Positions 31,057 to 38,089 of a stretch of DNA of 64,000 bases are shown here, in pieces. Source of the DNA: Shewanella surugensis. Lineage in GTDB: Bacteria; Pseudomonadota; Gammaproteobacteria; Enterobacterales; Shewanellaceae. The notes beneath the pieces are model-generated. The model searched no databases. It saw only the letters and a program-made list of their open reading frames with translations, and had not been told where the DNA came from. A program made the translations under genes and the position numbers. The stretch lies in NCBI RefSeq assembly GCF_023284005.1, contig NZ_JAKIKS010000004.1:40222-104221 (forward strand), given 5' to 3'. Position 1 is the first letter of the stretch; each line of letters starts with the position of its first letter.

Positions 31057-33502
31057 ACATGCTCTCCGTGTCATCATGATATTGCTCGAAATTTTCAGCC
31101 CAGTAATCGACATGTGTATCATCATTAGGTTTGTTTTCAGTAAAGCTGTTTTCATAGGCTTGCAAGTCAACCACCTCTTGCAGTTGAACGAGGGCTCGGC
31201 GGTGTAAGTTGGGCGCTAGGCTCACTAGCCAGTCATTAATATTAACGTTAGCATCGGAAGATTCAGCTTTTTGCTTAACCTGCTTTTGTTTCGCCTCTTT
31301 TTGTTTTGTAAGCAGGTCCCATGCTTGGCGGCGTAGGTCTTTATCTACCTCACCTTGGTTGGCAACATGATCATGATATTGCTGCAGCGCGCTAAGCTGC
31401 TCACCTTCACGCCAACCGTTTTCTTCACGCGTCTTGGCTATGTTACGCTTTTTAACCCTTACTATCTGATTGTTTTTAATGTTGATTATGTATTTATTGG
31501 TTTCGACGGTGGCCCCAGCCTGAAGACGGTCAAAGTGAAAATCATCAATACCATACTTACGCGCTGTCACCCTTAACATATCCTCTTGATTTATAAGGGG
31601 CGTACAGTTATTGTCAGTACTCCAAGGGTCGCGGCTGTCGCCACTCTTAGAAGCAAGATCACAAGACACATCAAAGGCAACAGCAACAGCCTTGACGCTC
31701 TTGTCGTCATCTGTATGAGTTGATTGAGTGCTAGAGGGTGCGCGGCGTATTTTCCAGCCGTCTAAGCGAGTATGTATTGGTGTGTGGTTTTCTTGTGACA
31801 TCACGCCCATGATTTTGGTGATGTCTTCACCGTATTGGCTCGCGGCCTCGTTAACCACCTTAGCCAGCACAATGGGTCTATCAGCACGCAGGCATTCAAT
31901 GCCGCCCATAACCTCAACATAACGTTGCCAGTTGGGATTATCAGCAGCAGCGCGAGCACGTTCTAAAATCTCATCGTGTTCTAATGCTTCATCAAGTCGC
32001 CGTAATTCACGCCAAATAGTGACCGAGGGCCCACCTATTTGTTGAAACTGGCGAATATTCCACGTACTCGCCCAAGCTGCGACACCTTGCGCACCATGCT
32101 CGCCCGAGGTTTCAGCCTCGAAATCATCATCGACATACTCACCATCAATATTCTTAGCAATATATTTAGCGATATAACCGGTAGCACTACCCTTTTCTGG
32201 ATCAATGGTTTTGTAATCAAAGCGGGCATTTTCATTATTAATTAACTCATCCTTATCATGCTCTGTGGCGTAGTGACGCAATACTTCACGCCCCGCTTCA
32301 AGCTGCTCAGGTTTAAAAAATAACAATAAATGCCAGTGTGGGGTACCATCATGATGGGGCTCAACCACACGAAAACCAAAGGGAGTGATCCCATCACGTT
32401 TTAACTGGCTACGAGCTTTCGCCCATTGTTTCGTTAAATGTTTTTGCGCTTGCTTAGGGTTGGTGCCTTTATATTTCTTATTGGCTATCGCTTTACTTTT
32501 TTTATTAACGGTATAGGCGTGATAACGCGACGGGGCTGTGATGGTATAAAACTCACCGACATAGCCATTGGCCATGGCTAAATCTTCAAAACCACGCATC
32601 CGCACCATGAGTTCAACGCGGCGGTTTTTAGGATTTGAAATAGACGCTTTTACCGCTTCACTTAATGTCAGTGTTAATTCTTGTTCTTCATTAACCACTT
32701 CCATTTGCTCAAGCCAAAGCGCTTGGGCTTTTTTACGGGCCTTGAAATCTAGCAAACATTGATAACTGACATAAGGCGATACCCCTTTGCGCACTCGCCC
32801 TATGATAATCGCAATATGCTCTAAATATTGACGGTAGGCGCGCTCTAACTTTCTAGCCCACCATTTATCATCAATGAGTCGGACAATGATTTTACTGATT
32901 GCATCATACATGGCGGGATTAGTATCAAACTCCCCCGCCGCCTTGCGTTTAGCGTAATGTTTAAAGCTGGGTAAAATAGGCGTGAAGCCCCACATATCAG
33001 CAGGGCTTTTAACTGAATTAATTAACTCGCGCGCATCAACACTTTCGCTTTTATCGGGCGTCATTTTATTCAGTAGCGTTGCACAACGACTCGACCACTC
33101 TTTAGCGGCACTGACTCGGCGTTCTTCAGTGTTAATCAGGTCTAGAGGCAAAGGAAATTGCGTTAAAACAGGCCTTAGTGTTTCGACTTGCTTGCGTAGC
33201 CAAATATTGGCACTACTGGTTTTGCTTTTGATGCTGTGTTGATATTTTAAGCGACGACTAACCCACTGCTTAAAAAAGTGATTGGCAACATGATCGGGCA
33301 CATCACTCAATTGAGTGCGCGCCCAGGCTAAATCGTTTTTATCATGCTCTGTAATAAAAAGCGCCGAGAGTAAATCCTCGGCGTGCATAGTGAGTTTTAT
33401 CGAGTTGTCTTGCTCTTCTGATTTTAACCATTCTAAAAAACACTTCTGATCTTCAAAAGCAACATCACTCGCAGACAACTGACTTAAATCCATCAAAGCC
33501 AC
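31043..33502 (-). CDS. A: Replication initiator endonuclease, P2 gpA-like
   Basis: Rolling-circle initiator of 819 residues. The HUH metal site is His389-Trp-His391 in GTPHWHLLLFF. The twin nucleophile tyrosines are Tyr443 and Tyr447 in TGYIAKYIAKNI, spaced four apart as Tyr450/Tyr454 in P2 gpA. The N-terminal 300 residues are helical and typical of the family. It nicks the phage origin (in P2, inside this gene) and restarts after each round. First large gene of the early leftward operon; ends inside the 80-residue gene. Confidence 0.93.
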   Translation of the reverse strand: MALMDLSQLSASDVAFEDQKCFLEWLKSEEQDNSIKLTMHAEDLLSALFITEHDKNDLAWARTQLSDVPDHVANHFFKQWVSRRLKYQHSIKSKTSSANIWLRKQVETLRPVLTQFPLPLDLINTEERRVSAAKEWSSRCATLLNKMTPDKSESVDARELINSVKSPADMWGFTPILPSFKHYAKRKAAGEFDTNPAMYDAISKIIVRLIDDKWWARKLERAYRQYLEHIAIIIGRVRKGVSPYVSYQCLLDFKARKKAQALWLEQMEVVNEEQELTLTLSEAVKASISNPKNRRVELMVRMRGFEDLAMANGYVGEFYTITAPSRYHAYTVNKKSKAIANKKYKGTNPKQAQKHLTKQWAKARSQLKRDGITPFGFRVVEPHHDGTPHWHLLLFFKPEQLEAGREVLRHYATEHDKDELINNENARFDYKTIDPEKGSATGYIAKYIAKNIDGEYVDDDFEAETSGEHGAQGVAAWASTWNIRQFQQIGGPSVTIWRELRRLDEALEHDEILERARAAADNPNWQRYVEVMGGIECLRADRPIVLAKVVNEAASQYGEDITKIMGVMSQENHTPIHTRLDGWKIRRAPSSTQSTHTDDDKSVKAVAVAFDVSCDLASKSGDSRDPWSTDNNCTPLINQEDMLRVTARKYGIDDFHFDRLQAGATVETNKYIINIKNNQIVRVKKRNIAKTREENGWREGEQLSALQQYHDHVANQGEVDKDLRRQAWDLLTKQKEAKQKQVKQKAESSDANVNINDWLVSLAPNLHRRALVQLQEVVDLQAYENSFTENKPNDDTHVDYWAENFEQYHDDTESMYEHF

Positions 33503-33747
33503 TCAATATTAAAGTGAGCCTTAGCTTTTTCAATAAAGCGGCGAATACCTTGCGCCAATACCTGCTCGCCATTGCCCAAAGCTTGCCAGTATAGACATTC
33601 AAGCGCACCAATTTGATTTGATAGGCGCATTTCAACAGGGCGTGAAAATGATGAGCTTTGGCTATGCTCTATCACCGTTCGTTTATAACTGCGAAAGTGA
33701 CGCTGTAAATGCAGGTAAGCCGGTGAACGTTTCTTTTCTTTTGCCAT
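33493..33747 (-). CDS. Small basic phage protein (84 aa)
   Basis: Starts MAKEKKRSPAYLHLQRHFRS at ATG 33747, one base past the upstream stop; the in-frame Met at 33765 lies in the upstream gene. It is Arg/His/Lys-rich and helical, compatible with a nucleic-acid contact, and its last 10 bases overlap gene A. The function is not known. Confidence 0.58.
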   Translation of the reverse strand: MAKEKKRSPAYLHLQRHFRSYKRTVIEHSQSSSFSRPVEMRLSNQIGALECLYWQALGNGEQVLAQGIRRFIEKAKAHFNIEWL

Positions 33748-33748
33748 A

Positions 33749-33994
33749 TCACGCCACCTTCGCATTGATAGGGGTTAATTCAAAAAGGTCTCTGAATTCA
33801 ACCATGCGTGACAAAAGATGATTAGCAACGGGCAGCTCTAAGGTGTCTGCTGTGGCGTGTAATGTTTCGAGCGTATTCTCAATCACTAATTCTGATAGCT
33901 GATTTTTATCAGTATTAAACGTTTTAATTAATTGATTTGCTTGTTGTAGAAGTGCATCAGATATTGATACACTTTGGGGTGTCGATTTAGTCAT
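33749..33994 (-). CDS. Small phage protein (81 aa)
   Basis: An 81-residue helical protein starting MTKSTPQSVSISDALLQQAN. ATG at 33994 is preceded by AAGGAAAG. It could be a ribbon-helix-helix-like or structural helical protein, but the motif is not convincing. Part of the early operon between the hairpin at 34030 and gene A. Confidence 0.55.
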   Translation of the reverse strand: MTKSTPQSVSISDALLQQANQLIKTFNTDKNQLSELVIENTLETLHATADTLELPVANHLLSRMVEFRDLFELTPINAKVA

Positions 33995-34029
33995 AACTTT
34001 CCTTAGTTAAAAATGATTTATTCGATATG

Positions 34030-34057
34030 GCCATTACCTGCTCGAACAGGAAATGGC
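34030..34057. terminator. Hairpin between early genes
   Basis: GCCATT-A-CCTG pairs with CAGG-A-AATGGC around CTCGAA, followed on the plus strand by TTTTTTATT. In the direction of the operon (minus) there is no T-run after it, so it may act as a processing or attenuating structure, or stop antisense transcription. Confidence 0.55.
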
Positions 34058-34061
34058 TTTT

Positions 34062-34523
34062 TTATTGCACTTTTTTTGCTCTTCCTGCCGTTTGGGTGTG
34101 TAATGCGGTGGTTTCAAATTGACTGATTAATTCTGCTGTCGCTTGAGTAACATCATCTAATTCACTCGTTACGCGTTCGTTCTCTTCGCTATTAACATCA
34201 TTCGCGGCACTGTTTTGCCTAAACTGATCACGTGTCATCGCTAACGAACCAAAGCTTTTACTGACATCAAACATGGTGATAATCGCCGCGCGGAGCCCTT
34301 CTCTTTGCTCAATATCAAATTGCTCAAACGAGTAATTGATAAAAGTGGCGGGTTTTAACCTGGCGCCGAACAGCACCATAGACTTTTGCTGACGGTTAAG
34401 CTGGTTATAACGACGGGCCACACTGCTTGAACCTAATCGTTCACGCATTTGAGCAATCGCTATTTGTGCGGCACTTGATGATTGTTTTTCTACTTTTATT
34501 GACTGTTCACAATTAACCGGCAT
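34062..34523 (-). CDS. Hypothetical early phage protein (153 aa)
   Basis: A 153-residue soluble protein; the central part (SVARRYNQLNRQQKSMVLFGARLKPATFINYSFEQF, residues about 34-70) is basic and the C-terminus is acidic and helical. It follows the PrtN-like gene by three bases. The family is not recognised by me; early-operon position suggests regulation or replication. Confidence 0.55.
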   Translation of the reverse strand: MPVNCEQSIKVEKQSSSAAQIAIAQMRERLGSSSVARRYNQLNRQQKSMVLFGARLKPATFINYSFEQFDIEQREGLRAAIITMFDVSKSFGSLAMTRDQFRQNSAANDVNSEENERVTSELDDVTQATAELISQFETTALHTQTAGRAKKVQ

Positions 34524-34526
34524 AAC

Positions 34527-34793
34527 TTAAGCTCCCTTCGCTGCTTGCATGATTTCCCAGCCTTTTTTAGCTTCAAGTCGTTGCTTATCGATAAAAGCTG
34601 CTAAGTCAGTTAAATGCACCATTGTTGGCGCTTGAACAGAATCACGTAATTTAAACGTGGTGATCGGTAAAGCATCTACTTTTGCTTTTTGCTCAGCAGT
34701 CTTCGGCATAAGCCCAAAAAATTCCTCGCTGATAGCTCTTAACTGAACAGTAGGTGTTTCATAACGTGCAAGTAATGCATACGCAGTATTCAT
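34527..34793 (-). CDS. PrtN-like transcriptional activator
   Basis: An 88-residue protein that matches the pyocin activator PrtN family: MNTAYALLARYETPTVQLRA at the start, EEFFGLMPKTAEQKA, then VHLTDLAAFIDKQRLEA near the end. ATG 34793 with AAGGA in front is preferred over an open frame extending to 34907. PrtN drives pyocin operons after DNA damage; here it probably acts as an early activator between the AlpA-like gene and the replication genes. It follows the AlpA-like stop by 13 bases. Confidence 0.72.
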   Translation of the reverse strand: MNTAYALLARYETPTVQLRAISEEFFGLMPKTAEQKAKVDALPITTFKLRDSVQAPTMVHLTDLAAFIDKQRLEAKKGWEIMQAAKGA

Positions 34794-34806
34794 GATAAAA
34801 ATCCTT

Positions 34807-35115
34807 TTAATGGGTGTGAGCGGTGGCGTAAAGTTCAGCCCAGCGTTTAGGGCCAAGGGCAATATAAGATTGGATTTCACTGGCTCGCCAAACTGCGCGA
34901 TAGCCATCAGCTTTAGTGTTAGTTGGAAATAGGTCTTTACCCATTTGAGTGTAAATGGTGACTTTCTTTAATTTGGTACGCTGCATTACCTCATCTAAGC
35001 CAAGAAAACTATCTTGTTTAGCGAGCTCCGCGATGGATAACAACTGCGCTGCGAGTGTTTGCAGCACCATATTGACCGTATCTGTTTCTATGTCTGTGTC
35101 TGTTTTTTTGTTCAT
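34807..35115 (-). CDS. AlpA-like DNA-binding regulator (Cox/excisionase type)
   Basis: A 102-residue protein whose C-terminal half is a winged-helix AlpA domain: FLGLDEVMQRTKLKKVTIYTQMGK, FPTNTKADGYRAVWRASEIQSYI. Such proteins are excisionases or lytic-switch (Cox-like) regulators. It is the first gene of the early leftward operon, divergent from the repressor across 180 bases, the standard place for Cox. A helical 40-residue N-terminal extension precedes the domain. Confidence 0.75.
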   Translation of the reverse strand: MNKKTDTDIETDTVNMVLQTLAAQLLSIAELAKQDSFLGLDEVMQRTKLKKVTIYTQMGKDLFPTNTKADGYRAVWRASEIQSYIALGPKRWAELYATAHTH

Positions 35116-35295
35116 TTATCTATCCCTGTATAGCTCTGCATATATGCAAAAGGTTCCACTTCATGCACTAAAATGTTAATGTTCGATAGAATATCTACCG
35201 TTTGGTACGAATAATGCCTGAAAGAGGAACCATCTAAAGCTACAGGTACCTAAAAGGCGAACCGATAAACCGAATATAGTTCACAAAGGCGAACC
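35116..35295. promoter_or_regulatory. Lysis-lysogeny operator/promoter region
   Basis: Divergent region between repressor and AlpA-like gene. GGAACC (ending 35231), GGCGAACC (ending 35263) and GGCGAACC (ending 35295) recur exactly every 32 bases, three helical turns; a TACC also ends at 35199. An inverted AAAAGGTTCC lies at 35148-35157. These are plausible repressor half-sites spanning both promoters. The last copy abuts the repressor ATG, so autoregulation is likely. Confidence 0.65.
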
Positions 35296-35775
35296 ATGTC
35301 AATAACTCTTGGCGAAAAATTTAAGCTCATAAGGGAAACTTTCGGATTAAGTCAGGTTAAATTTGCAGAAAAATTAGAAATAAGCCTTAGCTCTTACAAA
35401 AAATATGAAAGTGGTTTTCAAGAAGTTGGCCGCCCCGCCTTACAAAAGGTAGCGAGTGATCCAGACTGTGTGAAGTATGCACTTTGGTTAGTCGCAGATA
35501 TAACGAACCCAGAGGCGGGTCAAATCGCACCAGGTGATACTGAACCCGAACAAGCGAAAGTAGCAGCTCAATTAAAACAAGAAGAATACGAAGCGCAAGC
35601 AGCGAAAGTGCTTACAGATGCATTAATGATGTTTTGCTATTTAGATTGGTTTACCCCCAACAAAGATAAAATGAATTTTGATGATTGCGCTAAATTATTA
35701 CTCAAAGATTTACAACCGGTGATCAACCAACGATTTGAGACCAACCAAAAAATTCAAGCCATAAAATCGGCATAA
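35296..35775 (+). CDS. Phage repressor, XRE-type helix-turn-helix
   Basis: A 159-residue regulator with an N-terminal HTH (GEKFKLIRETFGLSQVKFAEKLEISLSSYKKYE, residues 6-38). The C-terminal domain is helical and has no S24 peptidase residues, so it should not be cleaved by RecA, unlike lambda CI. Induction must come through another route, such as the LexA-controlled late activator. Divergent from the early operon and followed by a terminator. Start ATG 35296 lies immediately after an operator-like repeat. Confidence 0.8.
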   Translation: MSITLGEKFKLIRETFGLSQVKFAEKLEISLSSYKKYESGFQEVGRPALQKVASDPDCVKYALWLVADITNPEAGQIAPGDTEPEQAKVAAQLKQEEYEAQAAKVLTDALMMFCYLDWFTPNKDKMNFDDCAKLLLKDLQPVINQRFETNQKIQAIKSA

Positions 35776-35777
35776 AA

Positions 35778-35803
35778 AAACCCGCTAAATAGCGGGTTTC
35801 TTT
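35778..35803 (+). terminator. Terminator after repressor gene
   Basis: AAACCCGCT/AGCGGGTTT stem (9 bp), loop AAAT, then CTTT; A-rich upstream, so it can also serve the convergent membrane-protein operon. Confidence 0.88.
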
Positions 35804-35820
35804 GATGTTCATTTCTAGTA

Positions 35821-36141
35821 TTAACCCACTATTTTTAAACTCGGAGCTTCATACTGAACCACTTCACGTTTAGCAATCACATTGTGAGTCTGACAATTTC
35901 TAAAGTAAGTCTTGGTACTATTCAGCAATGATTTTGTCTTACCATATTGCTCTGTACCATTAAGAACAGCTTGCGCCTCACCTAAGTCATAAACTAAATC
36001 ATGAGCCATTTGAGCACGGCCATTAATAAATTCAACATACTCGGCGCGCTCTTCCTGCTGCTGCGCTGAATATAAACAAACAAATACAGACACAACACTA
36101 CTGACACTAATAATCAAAAACATAAAACTCAAACTACCCAT
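35821..36141 (-). CDS. Hypothetical protein with N-terminal membrane anchor (106 aa)
   Basis: A 106-residue protein with one membrane segment at residues 5-24 (FMFLIISVSSVVSVFVCLYS) and a polar helical remainder. It overlaps the upstream gene by eight bases and ends the three-gene leftward operon that starts downstream of a LexA box. No recognised family. It could be a partner or immunity-type protein for its neighbours, but that is speculation. Confidence 0.6.
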   Translation of the reverse strand: MGSLSFMFLIISVSSVVSVFVCLYSAQQQEERAEYVEFINGRAQMAHDLVYDLGEAQAVLNGTEQYGKTKSLLNSTKTYFRNCQTHNVIAKREVVQYEAPSLKIVG

Positions 36142-36691
36142 AAGCTTTCATCCTTTTATTTCTAATATGCCTAACGGGATAAGCAATAATAAGACTCAAT
36201 GTAATAATATTAATAACAGGTACTAAGCTCTGGTAAACAAGGTTAAAACCTGAAATATCAAACACACCATATAGTACCAGTTCGATTACTATCAAAAGCT
36301 CTAAAGCCAACCCTAGCATCAGACAATAAATAGCAACTTTCGAAAAGCTACAGCGTCTAATTTTATGTAATGTAAACAGACTGATGATGAACAAAAATTC
36401 AATCATAAACATCATGAAAAAAAACAGTTGTCGCCGTGCCATAACTTCCATGTCTAGCGCTAAAATATAACGAGAAATGCCCCATGATATAAAATGAAAA
36501 AAAAGCACAGTAAATGCACATAAAAATGATGAATGCAGTAAAGCATCACTCGGGGTATTAATATCCGCTTTACCCCCCCAAAATAATACCTTGACTCGTT
36601 GATAGCTTAAATAAAGAATCAGCAATACTGTCACAGCTTCCAGTCCACGTACGACCCAATCAATTCCATATAAAAAATCATTCATAATCAA
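36134..36691 (-). CDS. Polytopic membrane protein (185 aa)
   Basis: Five hydrophobic segments (about 11-28, 46-64, 83-100, 112-131 and 144-165) with little loop sequence between them. It opens MIMNDFLYGIDWVVRGLEAV. No known signature motif. It is the middle gene of the SOS-box operon, so expression on DNA damage is likely. It could be prophage cargo or a host gene; right end of the prophage is not defined. Confidence 0.6.
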   Translation of the reverse strand: MIMNDFLYGIDWVVRGLEAVTVLLILYLSYQRVKVLFWGGKADINTPSDALLHSSFLCAFTVLFFHFISWGISRYILALDMEVMARRQLFFFMMFMIEFLFIISLFTLHKIRRCSFSKVAIYCLMLGLALELLIVIELVLYGVFDISGFNLVYQSLVPVINIITLSLIIAYPVRHIRNKRMKAYG

Positions 36692-36711
36692 CCCTGAATA
36701 AAAATGAAAAC

Positions 36712-37011
36712 TTAAAGTGGCGGTATAACACCACCTCCAGATCCACCACCTTGCGGTGAAATATCATCGGATAATGCCGCTACACTTAAATAAGCGTTCA
36801 CACCTTCAATACTGCTACTTGGTAAACCACTCACGTCGCTCGCCACTTTAACATTTGACGCTAAATCTAATGCTTCTTGGCTAATACTGACACTTTCTGT
36901 ACTGACAGCTTTTTGGCTATTATCGGCTTGATTGGTTTGGGTTGGCTTCGCTTGGGTTTGGGAGCTTTGATAGCTGCTAACTAGGTTATTGGTATTATTG
37001 TTAACATTCAT
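36712..37011 (-). CDS. Ser/Asn/Gln-rich small protein with Gly-rich end (99 aa)
   Basis: A 99-residue protein that starts MNVNNNTNNLVSSYQSSQTQ, continues with polar repeats and a helical SQEALDLASNVKVASDV segment, and ends SPQGGGSGGGVIPPL. It has no signal peptide. The composition is like proteins exported by other routes or like flagellar/type III-associated linkers. It is first in the operon behind the LexA box at 37078. Family unknown. Confidence 0.6.
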   Translation of the reverse strand: MNVNNNTNNLVSSYQSSQTQAKPTQTNQADNSQKAVSTESVSISQEALDLASNVKVASDVSGLPSSSIEGVNAYLSVAALSDDISPQGGGSGGGVIPPL

Positions 37012-37077
37012 GTTTAGAATGATCCTTTTTTCAAAACTGCAACAAATTACAACGTATTATAAACACTGTCCATTAGA

Positions 37078-37093
37078 CTGTATATAAACACAG
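37078..37093 (-). promoter_or_regulatory. Second LexA box (CTGTATATAAACACAG)
   Basis: CTGT-N8-ACAG with an AT-rich centre, 67 bases upstream of the 99-residue gene and 126 bases upstream of the divergent gene at 37219. Spacing favours control of the leftward operon. Confidence 0.7.
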
Positions 37094-37218
37094 CCTTAAA
37101 TACAAAAACAAGCTACCCCCCAAAAAAGTCCTACTAAAGTTGCATTTTTATTACTAATAGGTACTCTCGACACGATTTATTAATCAAAAAATTGACAATT
37201 TCAGTCACATAAGGATAT

Positions 37219-38007
37219 ATGATGTTAGAAAAAGATGTTAATAAGAAAGTCAGCATATTGCTGATTATTGGGATTGTATTCCTACCTATCGTTTTTGCAT
37301 GGTTTACATTAAAAGAGGGGTACTCAAAACGAGCTCAAGGAATTTCGTTTATCTGGATGCTAGTTACACTCATTCTTGCTTTTAATGATTCAACTAAAAC
37401 ACCTCCTCAAGCAAGCTCTCAACCCTCAAATCAATCAACAGCTCCAACCAACTCATCTAGCATAAATTATGACTTAGCAAAAACTCTGTCTAATAAAAAA
37501 GCCCAGAGCTATTTAGAGTTTGCAAAAGATTACAATGTTATCGATGTTTACGATTATAGCTTTGCTGGCCGTAAACGAATTAGAGTGTCAATAACGGCAA
37601 AAGATGCACATGATTACAATGCGTTTATTGGTACATCTATTCAAGCTGCAAGAGAGATGATGCTAGAATATCGAGCACATCAGATTGATATACATCTTGA
37701 ACACAGCAAAGTATTAGCGATGAAAGGCTACCAAATGGCAATGGTAACGTATACACCAGATGGTAAAGGTAACTCAGGCAAGTCCTTAGATGGTAAATAC
37801 TGGGAAGCAAGAGCAATAAAACAAGATTATCCTACTCTCCAATTGAAAGCTTCAGAGCTGTGGGCTAAGAATAAAGATAAATTCAAAAAAACTGACGGTC
37901 TTATCGATGAACCAAGACTAGACAGCTTTATTGCTGATAGGCTGTCAATCGCAAAAGAAGACGTTCGGCTATTATCACCGAATTATATTGTAGTTAAATT
38001 TTATTAG
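37219..38007 (+). CDS. Membrane-anchored hypothetical protein (262 aa)
   Basis: Two membrane segments near the N-terminus (about 11-28 and 40-55), a Ser/Gln/Pro/Thr linker (residues 60-82), then a soluble domain (about 85-262) with a YSFAGRKRIRVSITAKDAHDYNAF segment. The latter resembles a domain I recall as DUF4875, seen in phage-associated and orphan genes; not verified. ATG at 37219 (AAGGATAT upstream), with a Met two codons on. Convergent with recJ. Confidence 0.6.
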   Translation: MMLEKDVNKKVSILLIIGIVFLPIVFAWFTLKEGYSKRAQGISFIWMLVTLILAFNDSTKTPPQASSQPSNQSTAPTNSSSINYDLAKTLSNKKAQSYLEFAKDYNVIDVYDYSFAGRKRIRVSITAKDAHDYNAFIGTSIQAAREMMLEYRAHQIDIHLEHSKVLAMKGYQMAMVTYTPDGKGNSGKSLDGKYWEARAIKQDYPTLQLKASELWAKNKDKFKKTDGLIDEPRLDSFIADRLSIAKEDVRLLSPNYIVVKFY

Positions 38008-38020
38008 GTTCAAATAAAAA

Positions 38021-38060
38021 AGGGGTACCGAAAAATTAATGAAACTTTAGCAGTACCCCT
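38021..38060 (-). terminator. Terminator after recJ
   Basis: AGGGGTAC/GTACCCCT stem with a 24-base loop, followed on the minus strand by TTTTTTATTT. It also separates the convergent orphan gene. Confidence 0.78.
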
Positions 38061-38089
38061 ACAAGCCACCTTAAACCCTTCAACCTCAA

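Noticed and set aside
35296..35775. LexA/CI-type self-cleaving repressor
   Set aside because: The C-terminal domain shows no Ser-Lys peptidase motif or Ala-Gly cleavage site.
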